Made by a program: the position numbers and the translations under genes
DNA from: a virus
Strand: one strand, 5' to 3'
Virus record (IMG/VR): IMGVR_UViG_3300027969_000191
Span: 1-40,752 of that record
Length of the DNA stretch: 40,752 bases
Notes under the pieces: model-generated
What the model was told of the DNA's origin: nothing
Database searches by the model: none
The model's input: only the letters and a program-made list of their open reading frames with translations
Shown here: one piece after another, positions 26,942 through 34,376 of the stretch
How positions within the stretch are numbered: position 1 is the stretch's first letter
How the letters are laid out: the number at the start of each line of letters is the position of its first letter

Positions 26942-27538
26942 ATGGCATCTAAACTTACACAACTAGCAAAACAAAAAACTGCAGCTCAGCTACAGACGAT
27001 GGGTCGTGAATCTATCAAATGGTTAGGTAAAAAGATTTCCAATTTAAGTAATCCTTATGGAATTGCATCAACAGTTAATAGGGAACAATTTAGAACAAAG
27101 AATAGGTTTCATGTTGGTGGGTTATATTACTTCTATTATGACCCTAAAACAAAAAATGACTTACCATATTACGATAGATTCCCTTTGGTATTGGTATTAG
27201 ACATCCAACCAGATGGTTTTAGTGGTTTAAATCTACATTACTTGCCAATCCAATACAGAGTGGCATTTATGGACAAATTGATGGATTACGCCTCCCTTGA
27301 TAAGAATCATGACATAAAGCGTATGAGTGTCAGCTATGACATTCTATCGTCCTCCAGGCGGTTTAAAGAGTTTAAACCGTGTTTTAAGAGATACTTGAAC
27401 GGGTATGTTCAGTCAAAGATACTTGCCGTTCAACCAAACGAATGGGATATTGCGGTATTCTTGCCAATTCAACAGTTTAAAAAGGCACCTGTAACTGAGG
27501 TGTGGCAAGATTCCGAAAACCAAATAAGGAAACACTAA
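26942..27538 (+). CDS. Probable DNA end protector-like (gp2-like) virion protein
   Basis: 198 residues with the motif VGGLYYFYYDPKTKNDLPYY followed by DRFPLVLVLD...GFSGLNLHYLP, a strongly conserved pattern in many phage virion proteins. In T4 the gene next to gp4 is gp2 (gene 64), which caps the DNA ends in the head and protects them from RecBCD. Position and pattern support a gp2-like assignment, but T4 gp2 is longer (274 residues) and I cannot align them directly. The C-terminal ~70 residues are basic (SSSRRFKEFKPCFKRYL), compatible with DNA binding. The stop overlaps the next start by one base (TAATG). GATAAATAA just upstream may be a late promoter. Confidence 0.5.
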   Translation: MASKLTQLAKQKTAAQLQTMGRESIKWLGKKISNLSNPYGIASTVNREQFRTKNRFHVGGLYYFYYDPKTKNDLPYYDRFPLVLVLDIQPDGFSGLNLHYLPIQYRVAFMDKLMDYASLDKNHDIKRMSVSYDILSSSRRFKEFKPCFKRYLNGYVQSKILAVQPNEWDIAVFLPIQQFKKAPVTEVWQDSENQIRKH

Positions 27539-28266
27539 TGGCAGGCACAATTAACGAATTTAAATCTAGTTTCTCAAAAGACTTGGCAAGACCGAGCCGA
27601 TTTGATGTAAACATTCCTGTGCCTTTAACTTTGATACCTTATGTTAAAAATGCAAGAAATTTAGTATATCGTTGTGAAAATGCAAGTTTACCAGGTAGAA
27701 CTTTTGGTGGAATGGCTGAACAGAAGATTGGTTCAAACCCTGTTGAAAAATATCCAACACTAACAACATATAATGATTTAGATTTAACTTTTATCGTTGA
27801 TGATGATATGAGTCAGAGAGTTTTCTTTGATGCATGGATGAATTTTATCAATCCAACATACAATTATAATTTTAGATATAAGAGTGATTATGCAACAGCA
27901 ATCACCATTAATCAATATGACGTAACAAATAATGTTTCATATTCAATTAATTTATATGACGCTTATCCTATTTCTATGAATCAATTAGATTTAGATTGGT
28001 CATCTGATGGACACCACAAACTTGTGGTAACTTTTGCATATACTTATTGGCAAAACAATTCGTTACAAGCCTATGGTATGCAACTTGTTGATGCTGGTTT
28101 GTCTTTGGCTGCTGACATGGTTGGTGGTTTAGGTGGTAATGCAATAGGTGCTTTAGGACAACTTGGTAATAGTTTTTTAAACAGTATATCAAATCCGGAT
28201 CCTGATTTACCAAAGTTTGAAAACCATGCAGGAAGCGATTATCAAGCACCAAATGTAGAAGAATGA
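27538..28266 (+). CDS. gp54: Tail tube-like baseplate protein (gp54/gp19 family)
   Basis: I use ATG 27538 (MAGTINEFKSS), preceded by AAGGAAA, giving 242 residues; a longer GTG-started frame from 27502 lies inside the previous gene. Residues ~15-180 follow the tail-tube fold of T4 gp19 and gp54: RPSRFDVNIPVP, CENASLPGRTFG, YNDLDLTFIVDDDMSQRVFF, DAWMNFINP, and ISMNQLDLDWSSDGHHKLVV before TFAYTYW. T4 gp54 ends its tube domain with a very similar segment. The last ~60 residues are Gly/Ala-rich (GGLGGNAIGALGQLGNS), again as in gp54. It probably begins tail-tube polymerisation on top of gp48; a main tube protein is less likely given the extension and neighbours. Confidence 0.75.
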   Translation: MAGTINEFKSSFSKDLARPSRFDVNIPVPLTLIPYVKNARNLVYRCENASLPGRTFGGMAEQKIGSNPVEKYPTLTTYNDLDLTFIVDDDMSQRVFFDAWMNFINPTYNYNFRYKSDYATAITINQYDVTNNVSYSINLYDAYPISMNQLDLDWSSDGHHKLVVTFAYTYWQNNSLQAYGMQLVDAGLSLAADMVGGLGGNAIGALGQLGNSFLNSISNPDPDLPKFENHAGSDYQAPNVEE

Positions 28267-28293
28267 TTTATTAATTTATTATAGGAGTTAATT

Positions 28294-29019
28294 ATGGCTT
28301 TACCAAAACTTGATGTGCCGACATATGAAATTGAATTGCCGGTTTCAAAGAAGAAGATTAAATACAGACCGTTTCTTGTTAAAGAACAAAGAAACTTGTT
28401 GATGGCGATTGAATCAAATGAATCTGCCACCATACAACAGAATGTAAAAGATATTCTTTATAATTGTACACTAACAGAAAACATTGATATTGAAAAGTTA
28501 CCTATCATTGATGTGGAATTTTATTTTATTAATCTACGAGCTAAGTCTGTTGGTGAAGTTATAGAAACCAAATACAGATGTAATAACATAGTAGGTGAAA
28601 AAGAATGTAATAATGTTATGGAATCAACTATTAATCTATTAGATTTAAAAGTCCAAACTAAAGAAGATGTTTCTCCAGAAATTAAACTTACAGAAAACAT
28701 CAGTATTAAATTAAAATATCCAGAATTTGGTATTGTTAAAGATTCACTTCAATATGATGATGTAACATCTACCGCTTTTAATATGATTGCTGAGAGTATA
28801 GAATATATTTACGATGGTGAACAGTTCTATTATGGTTCAGAGGCAGAACCAGGTGAAATGATTGAGTTTATTGAAGGTATGAACCAGGAACAGTTTAGTA
28901 AAATTGAAAACTTCTTTAATAACTTACCAAAGTTAAAAGAAACGGTTCATATGAAGTGTGGTAAATGTGGGTTTGAGCATAATATAGATGTAGAAGGCCT
29001 TGAAAATTTTTTCGGCTAA
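28294..29019 (+). CDS. gp26: Baseplate hub/assembly protein gp26-like (0-frame product)
   Basis: 241 residues (T4 gp26 is 208). LPVSKKKIKYRPFLVKEQRN and LLMAIESNE near residues 15-45 are typical of the T4 gp26 family. Four cysteines form a likely zinc site (YRC, KEC near residues 91-101 and MKCGKCGF near 222-228). Ribosome site TATAGGAG is strong. The last sense codons are AAT TTT TTC GGC before TAA, which contain the classic -1 slippery heptamer T TTT TTC in the correct phase. The protein is therefore likely made both as this form and as a longer frameshift product. In T4, gp26 is required for hub formation. Here it sits between the tube protein and two tape-measure-like genes, the usual place of tail assembly chaperones. 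Confidence 0.85.
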   Translation: MALPKLDVPTYEIELPVSKKKIKYRPFLVKEQRNLLMAIESNESATIQQNVKDILYNCTLTENIDIEKLPIIDVEFYFINLRAKSVGEVIETKYRCNNIVGEKECNNVMESTINLLDLKVQTKEDVSPEIKLTENISIKLKYPEFGIVKDSLQYDDVTSTAFNMIAESIEYIYDGEQFYYGSEAEPGEMIEFIEGMNQEQFSKIENFFNNLPKLKETVHMKCGKCGFEHNIDVEGLENFFG

Positions 29020-29201
29020 TATTTCGTCATGATAATTTAAAGAATTACTATAAGACTAACTTTTCATTGATACAACACCATAAGTATAGTCTGTCGGAAC
29101 TTGAGAATATGATGCCTTGGGAAAGGGATATTTACGTTTCCATGTTGATTGCGTATATTGAAGAAGAAAACCAAAAGATACGAGAAAGACAGAAGAAATA
29201 G
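28294..29201 (+). CDS. gp26 -1 frameshift fusion product (about 302 aa)
   Basis: A -1 shift at TTTTTTC (29007-29013) changes the frame at Phe240 and adds 62 residues, read from CGG at 29013 to TAG at 29199-29201. The extension reads RLIFRHDNLKNYYKTNFSLI, QHHKYSLSELENMMPWERDI, YVSMLIAYIEEENQ, KIRERQKK. It has no ATG until its 35th codon, so independent translation of the whole segment is unlikely. The LIQHHKYSL..LENMMPWERDIYV pattern looks like the small proteins found just after gp26 in T4-like phages (gp51 position). A purine-rich AGAAGG (28992-28997) lies 9 bases before the slippery site, a distance at which Shine-Dalgarno-like sequences stimulate -1 shifting in dnaX. I see no strong downstream stem-loop. 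Confidence 0.7.
29007..29013 (+). other. -1 ribosomal frameshift slippery heptamer TTTTTTC
   Basis: The sequence T TTT TTC matches the X XXY YYZ rule in the gp26 frame (codons AAT TTT TTC GGC TAA), six bases from the end-of-frame stop codon's preceding codon. After slipping, the -1 frame is open for 62 codons. Confidence 0.75.
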
Positions 29202-29204
29202 TAA

Positions 29205-31037
29205 ATGGATTACGGTAAAGCCAAAGACATACGAAAACAAGGACTTTCTAGCCTCATTACTGAAAATTTAGTGGGAGGCAAAGGCATTGGTTCGTCTTTT
29301 ACTTCTGCAATTTCAGATAGAACCAAAGCAACATTCACAGGCATCAAAGAATCTTTTGACCCACTCAATATCGCTAAGAAAATGACTGGTGGTTCTAAAC
29401 TAGCACCTGCATTACTTGGTAGAATGATGGGTAGAAAACAGGAAGATATAGAACACTTTTCAGGTAAACCAAAAAAATCAAAAGGATTATTTGGTGGACT
29501 ATTTGGTGGCAAAAGTAATGATAGTCGTGAAATGGCAGAATCATTAGGTTCAATTTATAAAGAACTTCAACGTGCATCCGAAGAAAAAAAATTAGATAAA
29601 CAAGAACAAAAAAATAAAGTTGAAGGTCAAGAGGCTGAAGAACAACGGCGTAATAGTGAAATTATTAAGGCAATAATTGGTACAAGAATAAAATCAACAA
29701 AATCCAATAAAGATAAAATTAAAGAAATAAAACAAACAGAAAAAGAAAAACCTTTTCGTGATGAAAAAGGAAGATTTGCTAAGAAACCAACTGAAAAAGA
29801 GTTTGGTAAAGAACCTACAACTCCTAGTGGGCCAACTGGACCTACAGTACCTACAACTAAAGCACCGGCACCATCAGCACCAACAGCACCACCATCTAGA
29901 GCTCCATCGGCCCCGGCACCATCAGCACCAACAGCACCACCATCTAAACCTCCAACAACACCGGCGCCATCAGCGCCAACAGCACCACCATCTAAACCTC
30001 CATCGGCACCGGCTCCTAGTGCGCCAACAGCACCACCATCTAAACCATCAGTACCAACTGCAACACCACAAGCTCCAACATCAATAATACCAAAACCTGC
30101 TGTATCTACAGGAACTAAAATTGCAGCAGGCACAGCAACCGCATTAAAGGGTCGAGCAGCTCAAGTTGCTGTTGCATTGGGAACTTTAGGTATTACGAGC
30201 AAAGCTGCTATTGGTGCCATAGTAGCCACATCAGCAAAAGAATCTGGCCTTGATCCATTTAAACCTGAAGATGGTGTAAAACCTTGGAAAGCAACATTAG
30301 AAAAAAGAGGTGTTGATTATCTTTATTTGAAATTTCCACAATTAGCCAAAGGTGGTCGTGTTGCAAAACAATTAAATATGCCAGATGGTGTTCCTGCTGA
30401 TTATATTAAACAAATTATGGATAAAGGTGATGAAGCATGGTTTACATTAGTATATCCTGGTGGCGCTGATGCATACAAATACAGAGGCCGAGGCCTTATT
30501 CAGATAACAGGAAAAGGCGTTTACAAATCTGTTGGTGATATTATTGGAATTGACCTTGAAAAAGATCCTGATGCAATAACAAGAGATTTTGATACCGCAG
30601 CAAAAGCGACAGGTGCTTATTTGATGAACTCTTTAGGACGTGGAGATTCTAAAAAAGGTTTGGCTGCTTTAAATGCTTTGTCAGATGAAAAAGAATCTTT
30701 AAAGGTGGTAATAGCCAATGTGGCTAGAGGCTTTGCTGGATCCGATAAAGATAAGATTGACAAAATGTTTGATCCTAGTTCAAATCTTGGCAAAACAACA
30801 GCTTCGCAATTGGAAGCTGCAAGCAAATATTCACAACTAGGTTCAGATGCAGCCTCAGGTAAACAAATAGACCAAGCATCCAAAGAAAACAAAGATTTAA
30901 AACAAACAACTAATGACAAACCAGCACCTAGTGTTGTAAATAATTTAAATGTAGATTCAAAAAATTCTTCTTCATCTAGAGAAAAACCAAAAGAAGAAGA
31001 TGACAGACCAGCTTTCTTAAAGAAAGCCAAAGGATAA
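29205..31037 (+). CDS. Tape-measure/hub-like protein with GH19 muralytic domain
   Basis: 610 residues. Residues 1-85 (AKDIRKQGLSSLITENLVGG, FDPLNIAKKMTGGSKLAPAL, LGRMMGRKQEDIEHF) are paralogous to the start of the next gene. Residues ~105-195 are charged and helical. Residues ~215-290 are a Pro-rich linker of PAPSAPTAPPSKP repeats. Residues ~310-540 form a GH19 lysozyme/chitinase-like domain: KESGLDPF (Glu346 probable catalytic), YKYRGRGLIQITGKGVY (427-440), and VIANVARGF. The tail VVNNLNVDSKNSSSS resembles the end of the neighbour. By family knowledge GH19 phage enzymes cut peptidoglycan. Placement between gp26 and late tail genes, far from lysis genes, suggests a virion-bound enzyme that cuts the wall during DNA entry rather than an endolysin. 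It starts 3 bases after the frameshift stop. Confidence 0.8.
   Translation: MDYGKAKDIRKQGLSSLITENLVGGKGIGSSFTSAISDRTKATFTGIKESFDPLNIAKKMTGGSKLAPALLGRMMGRKQEDIEHFSGKPKKSKGLFGGLFGGKSNDSREMAESLGSIYKELQRASEEKKLDKQEQKNKVEGQEAEEQRRNSEIIKAIIGTRIKSTKSNKDKIKEIKQTEKEKPFRDEKGRFAKKPTEKEFGKEPTTPSGPTGPTVPTTKAPAPSAPTAPPSRAPSAPAPSAPTAPPSKPPTTPAPSAPTAPPSKPPSAPAPSAPTAPPSKPSVPTATPQAPTSIIPKPAVSTGTKIAAGTATALKGRAAQVAVALGTLGITSKAAIGAIVATSAKESGLDPFKPEDGVKPWKATLEKRGVDYLYLKFPQLAKGGRVAKQLNMPDGVPADYIKQIMDKGDEAWFTLVYPGGADAYKYRGRGLIQITGKGVYKSVGDIIGIDLEKDPDAITRDFDTAAKATGAYLMNSLGRGDSKKGLAALNALSDEKESLKVVIANVARGFAGSDKDKIDKMFDPSSNLGKTTASQLEAASKYSQLGSDAASGKQIDQASKENKDLKQTTNDKPAPSVVNNLNVDSKNSSSSREKPKEEDDRPAFLKKAKG
29847..30075 (+). 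repeat. Pro-rich linker repeats (PAPSAPTAPPSKP), 4 copies
   Basis: In-frame repeats of about 16 codons with core APSAPTAPPS connect the helical part to the GH19 domain. Probably a flexible spacer. The repeats explain the long open frames seen on the opposite strand here. Confidence 0.9.
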
Positions 31038-31040
31038 AAA

Positions 31041-32513
31041 ATGGCAAAAATGGGATATCAAGACGCTAAAAAAATAAGAGGTCAATCTCTATCCAGTAGG
31101 ATTACAGACCGTTTAGTTGGCGGAGAAAAGATTAGTTCATCTATTGGAAAATCCATTTCAGAAGGCACTAGAGCAAGAATAACTGGCCTAAAAGAAAAAG
31201 TGGATCCATTGAATATCGCTAAGTTTATGATGGGTGGTTCTAAACTTGGTACTGCACTTGCTGGTAGAATGATGGGTAGAAGTCAAGAAGATATAGAACA
31301 TTTTACTGGTTCAAAGAGTAAAGGAAAAGGTACTGAAACTGCAAGTAAATTAGGTAAAGTTGAAGAAGGTGGTTCTTCATTAGACATATTGCATAAAATT
31401 TATAGTTTATTAAGTGAAAACAATTCATCTGAAAAATTGGCCAGAGAAGAAGAAAATAATATGGCTGAAGGTCGTGAAATGGAAAAGAAAAGAAGGCATG
31501 ATGAATTAATTGCCGCTATCAAAGGTATGGGAGGAAAACAAACTGCAACTGTTGTTGGTAAAGATAAAAAAGAAGAAAGTGGTGGTATGTTTGATAGTAT
31601 TATTGATTTCGTTAAAAAAATGATTGATGACATGAAACAATTCATACAACCAATATTAGATATGTTTACTGGTGAATTAATGAAATCATTACTTAGCTTT
31701 GGTCGTTTTCTTTTGGGTAATCCTGCCGTAATTGCTGCAATCGCTTGGGCAATTGGTATGTATAAAGCAAAAGAATTTTTGGATGATAGTGAATATGGTA
31801 AAAGAATGTCTGAAAATGAAGGTAAATTAGCTCAAAAAGCTTTTAAAGAAAAGAAAACAGATTTTACTCAATTAAAATTATCAAAAGATGATGCTCAAGC
31901 AATATTGGATCAACCAGAAGGTAAAGCAAAAACTAGAGATATTGAATCTTTTGGTGGAATAGAAAGAATACAAGCAATTGCTGCCGGCAAACCTGACCCT
32001 GGCGGAAAAAGTTTACAAAAACCTATTGATAATAATACTCCAACAAACCAAACTGCTGAATTTCAAGAAAAAAAATTATCTGTTATGCCAGAGACAGTTG
32101 AACCTAGGCCAACAGCAGGAGGTTTGAAAGGTGATTCAAAGAAAAAAACTTGGGATGAAAAATATGCTCAAAATTATAATCCTGATGGTACAAAGAAAGT
32201 ACCAACGGCAACTCCTGTAACTGCGCCAGCGGCTGCAGCGGCTGCAACTGCACCAGTACCTGCAGCTCCTGTTTCATCAACACCACCACCGCCCGTTTCA
32301 GCACCAACTAGTGCGCCATTAAATGAAAAGGTAAATGAAAATCAAAATTTAAATTTACCACCTACTCCTAATCCAGCACCAGCAACAACAGTTAATAATA
32401 CAAATGTTTCTAATAACAGTAAGCCACAACAAGCAATAGGTAAAATACCATCAGTTAGAAATACAGAGAAAACATTTTCTGATATGATATTATACTCTAC
32501 CAGAGTTGTATAA
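31041..32513 (+). CDS. Tape-measure/hub-like protein with membrane segment
   Basis: 490 residues. Residues 1-90 (AKKIRGQSLSSRITDRLVGG, VDPLNIAKFMMGGSKLGTAL, AGRMMGRSQEDIEHF) match the start of the preceding gene, and similarity extends to the EGREMEKKRRHDELIAAI region. Residues ~180-215 are amphipathic helix, then a hydrophobic segment at ~217-240 (LLSFGRFLLGNPAVIAAIAW, AIGM) able to span a membrane. A Pro/Ala-rich linker (residues ~395-435) and a C-terminal VNNTNVSNNSKPQ plus SDMILYSTRVV follow. Tape-measure proteins commonly carry such helices and enter the host membrane during infection. The role is inferred from this and from position after gp26; T4 has gp28/gp29 nearby. It starts 3 bases after the GH19 gene and ends at the convergent terminator. 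Confidence 0.75.
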   Translation: MAKMGYQDAKKIRGQSLSSRITDRLVGGEKISSSIGKSISEGTRARITGLKEKVDPLNIAKFMMGGSKLGTALAGRMMGRSQEDIEHFTGSKSKGKGTETASKLGKVEEGGSSLDILHKIYSLLSENNSSEKLAREEENNMAEGREMEKKRRHDELIAAIKGMGGKQTATVVGKDKKEESGGMFDSIIDFVKKMIDDMKQFIQPILDMFTGELMKSLLSFGRFLLGNPAVIAAIAWAIGMYKAKEFLDDSEYGKRMSENEGKLAQKAFKEKKTDFTQLKLSKDDAQAILDQPEGKAKTRDIESFGGIERIQAIAAGKPDPGGKSLQKPIDNNTPTNQTAEFQEKKLSVMPETVEPRPTAGGLKGDSKKKTWDEKYAQNYNPDGTKKVPTATPVTAPAAAAAATAPVPAAPVSSTPPPPVSAPTSAPLNEKVNENQNLNLPPTPNPAPATTVNNTNVSNNSKPQQAIGKIPSVRNTEKTFSDMILYSTRVV

Positions 32514-32537
32514 TAAAAAACCCACCTTGCGGTGGGT
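32514..32537 (-). terminator. Strong rho-independent terminator after gp32
   Basis: On the minus strand the stem ACCCACC/GGTGGGT with loop GCAA is followed by TTTTTTA, an ideal intrinsic terminator for gp32 mRNA. On the plus strand the same hairpin is followed by TTCTAAAC, so it may also weakly stop transcription from the converging tail genes. Confidence 0.9.
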
Positions 32538-32559
32538 TCTAAACTAAAGTATTTTAAGT

Positions 32560-33438
32560 TTAATCTTCTTCAGCTAACTTACTGAAATAACTTAAATCAT
32601 CATCATCTGATACCAATGCAGGTTCTTTCTTAGGTGCATCAAAAGTCTTTGCTTTGGTTTGTTCTACGGTCGTCTTTGGTGCCTCACCATTGAGACCTAA
32701 AACTTTATCAAGGCGTTGCTTCAATACATCATAAGTTTTAAACTCCTTCTCACCAGTCATTTCTGCCAAAGAAAATTCAGACTTCCATATCTTCTCTAGT
32801 TCATCATCATCATTAAGTAATGCAGAGGATGATTCAAATTCAGACTTATCATAATTCTGATAGCCTTCTACTTTACGAATCTTCAACTTGAAGTTAGCAC
32901 CTTTCCACATATCAAATGGATTGATTGCTTCTTCGTCAGCAAATTGAGGATTCATTGCTTCTGAAATCTTATCAAAGATTTTCTTACCAAACTTGAACAA
33001 CTTAATTTGTCCTTCGTTTTCTGGATGTTTAGGATCCGAAACGATATACACATTAGTGATATAGTTTAGCTTACGTTTCTGTTTACGAACAACATCTTTG
33101 TTTGCTTCAATACCAGAATTCCATAGTGTAGAATTGTGCTCACATACTGGACATTGTTGATTCTTGGTTGTCAAACAATTATCAATTAACCAACCACCAG
33201 GTCCCTGAAAACCATGTGAGAAGATTTTGACCCAAGGTAATGAATCGTCACCATCAACAGCAGGTGCTGGTAGGAAACGAATAGTAGCCATACCGTTACC
33301 GGCTTTGTCTACTTCTGGTCGCCAGAAATTATCTGACTTCTCTGAACCACCTTCGGTTGTTTGATTTAATGCCTCGATTGCTTTGGATAGCTTATCAAGG
33401 TTGCCAGATTGGCGCTTTAAGTTTGCGAATGAACTCAT
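32560..33438 (-). CDS. gp32: Single-stranded DNA-binding protein gp32
   Basis: 292 residues (T4 gp32 is 301). The N-terminal basic stretch FANLKRQSG corresponds to the cooperative self-binding arm. The zinc site is His75-X12-Cys88-X7-Cys96-Pro-Val-Cys99, as in T4 (His, Cys, Cys, Cys). The OB core includes IRFLPAPAV...LPWVKIFSHGFQ and KLNYITNVYIVSDPKHPENE. The acidic C-terminal tail (SDDDDLSYFSKLAEED) is the usual partner-binding end. It coats single-stranded DNA in replication and recombination. It has its own sigma70-type promoter overlapping the end of gp59, ribosome site AAAGGAAG, tandem repeats in the leader, and a strong terminator downstream, so it can be made alone at high level. Confidence 0.97.
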   Translation of the reverse strand: MSSFANLKRQSGNLDKLSKAIEALNQTTEGGSEKSDNFWRPEVDKAGNGMATIRFLPAPAVDGDDSLPWVKIFSHGFQGPGGWLIDNCLTTKNQQCPVCEHNSTLWNSGIEANKDVVRKQKRKLNYITNVYIVSDPKHPENEGQIKLFKFGKKIFDKISEAMNPQFADEEAINPFDMWKGANFKLKIRKVEGYQNYDKSEFESSSALLNDDDELEKIWKSEFSLAEMTGEKEFKTYDVLKQRLDKVLGLNGEAPKTTVEQTKAKTFDAPKKEPALVSDDDDLSYFSKLAEED

Positions 33439-33453
33439 AGGGTACTTCCTTTC

Positions 33454-33474
33454 GTATAAACGGTGTATAAACGG
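33454..33474 (-). promoter_or_regulatory. Tandem 10-base repeat in gp32 leader (possible operator)
   Basis: The minus strand has CCGTTTATAC twice, separated by one base, immediately upstream of the ribosome site (33445-33452). T4 gp32 represses its own translation by binding its mRNA leader. These A/T-rich tandem units occupy the matching place, but autoregulation here is inference. Confidence 0.45.
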
Positions 33475-33506
33475 AGTGTTTCAAATAATTCTCATAATCA
33501 ACTGCT

Positions 33507-33535
33507 AGTATATCATAGTATTTATGCTTTGTCAA
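33507..33535 (-). promoter_or_regulatory. gp32 promoter (sigma70 type with embedded CATAAATAC)
   Basis: Minus-strand TTGACA (33530-33535), 17-base spacer, TATACT (33507-33512). The spacer contains CATAAATACTATGA, a late-promoter-like core also found in the tmRNA promoter at the same distance from the -10 box. The -35 box overlaps the gp59 stop codon. Confidence 0.85.
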
Positions 33536-34152
33536 GCGTGTTCCTGTATCTTTTCTTTTATTACCTGCTTAAGTTTACCTTTATCATATTCTAAAAATGG
33601 AGTGTATTTTTTAATGATTCTATGCCATGTTGGCCAAACAACATCTTCTGTAATTTGCTTTTCCCATCTTGGCATACAACCAAGAATATCAATCAATATA
33701 CACACCGTTTCTAAAGATATTTTCTTCTGCATTAGTTTGGTGATTAACATTGGCCAACCACCATCAATAGGTTTGAAGTAATCTTCGATGCTCCAAAATT
33801 CAGCACCATCAACACTATCAAATATATAACTTATATCATTCTCAAATGTATATGTCAAGCTTTGAATTCTCTTTTTCCATTTGGTGTAATTATCATCACC
33901 ATCTTGTAACAAATCACCTACCCAATCACCATTACCTTCAATGAAATTGGACACATAAAAGCATTTCAATTCTTCTAAATCATATTTACGAGATAACTTA
34001 TAAAATTGAAACTTACTTTTGTTTGTGGTAAATGTTTGTTTAGATACATTCGTCTTACCATGATACTTAAAGTAATCATAAGAATCGGATGTGAAGTGTA
34101 ATTTCAAAGCATTCCATAATCTGTAAGCTTCAAACCCGGTATTTTCAGTCAT
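33532..34152 (-). CDS. gp59: Helicase loader gp59
   Basis: 206 residues (T4 gp59 is 217). The N-terminal half has FEAYRLWNALKLHFTSDSYD, YFKYHGKT, FQFYKLSRKYDLEELKCFYV and SNFIEGNGDWVGDLL, matching the T4 pattern (VYKLYLMIKQHMNGKYDVIKYN; FFQKLSEKYKLKELALIFIS; NLVANQDAWIGD). The C-terminal half holds ISLETVCILIDIL like T4 ISFETFILLDSFL. gp59 loads the gp41 helicase onto gp32-coated forked DNA, so its position directly before gp32 is meaningful. It starts one base after the gp33 stop, and its stop codon lies inside the gp32 -35 box. Confidence 0.93.
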   Translation of the reverse strand: MTENTGFEAYRLWNALKLHFTSDSYDYFKYHGKTNVSKQTFTTNKSKFQFYKLSRKYDLEELKCFYVSNFIEGNGDWVGDLLQDGDDNYTKWKKRIQSLTYTFENDISYIFDSVDGAEFWSIEDYFKPIDGGWPMLITKLMQKKISLETVCILIDILGCMPRWEKQITEDVVWPTWHRIIKKYTPFLEYDKGKLKQVIKEKIQEHA

Positions 34153-34153
34153 A

Positions 34154-34375
34154 TTATAAAGGCAATTTAGAAGTCTTTTTCAACATATTATTTTCTTGTG
34201 CTTCTTCTCTGATTAATGCTTTGAGTGCGGATGAAATCAAGGTGGATGCCACCTCAATTTCTAATCCAGTTTCTTTACAATGCTCAAGAATTGCATCCAT
34301 TCTGGTACATCTTAATTTTGTGGCTAATTCTTCAATCAATACACTAAAATCTCTAATTTCATCTTTAGTTGGCAT
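34154..34375 (-). CDS. gp33: Late transcription coactivator gp33-like
   Basis: I use ATG at 34373-34375 (MPTKDEIRDF), one base after the endolysin-candidate stop, giving 73 residues; a GTG 18 bases further upstream is possible. The sequence is helical and acidic: LIEELATKLRCTRMDAILEH, CKETGLEIEVASTLI, SALKALIREEAQENNMLKKT. The order gp32-gp59-gp33 is that of T4, where gp33 bridges RNA polymerase and the sliding clamp for late transcription. The pattern MDAI..HC..T.LEIEVA..LI..LK..I..EA...N.L fits gp33 of marine T4-like phages. It is shorter than T4 gp33 (112 residues), with little of the N-terminal extension. Confidence 0.82.
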   Translation of the reverse strand: MPTKDEIRDFSVLIEELATKLRCTRMDAILEHCKETGLEIEVASTLISSALKALIREEAQENNMLKKTSKLPL

Positions 34376-34376
34376 A

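Noticed and set aside
27502-27537. Upstream GTG start for the gp54-like gene
   Set aside because: ATG 27538 has a good ribosome site and overlaps the previous stop as TAATG; the upstream codons lie inside the preceding gene.
29627-30133. 168-codon minus-strand frame rich in Gly/Ala/Asp
   Set aside because: It is the reverse-strand shadow of the Pro-rich linker repeats of the GH19 protein.
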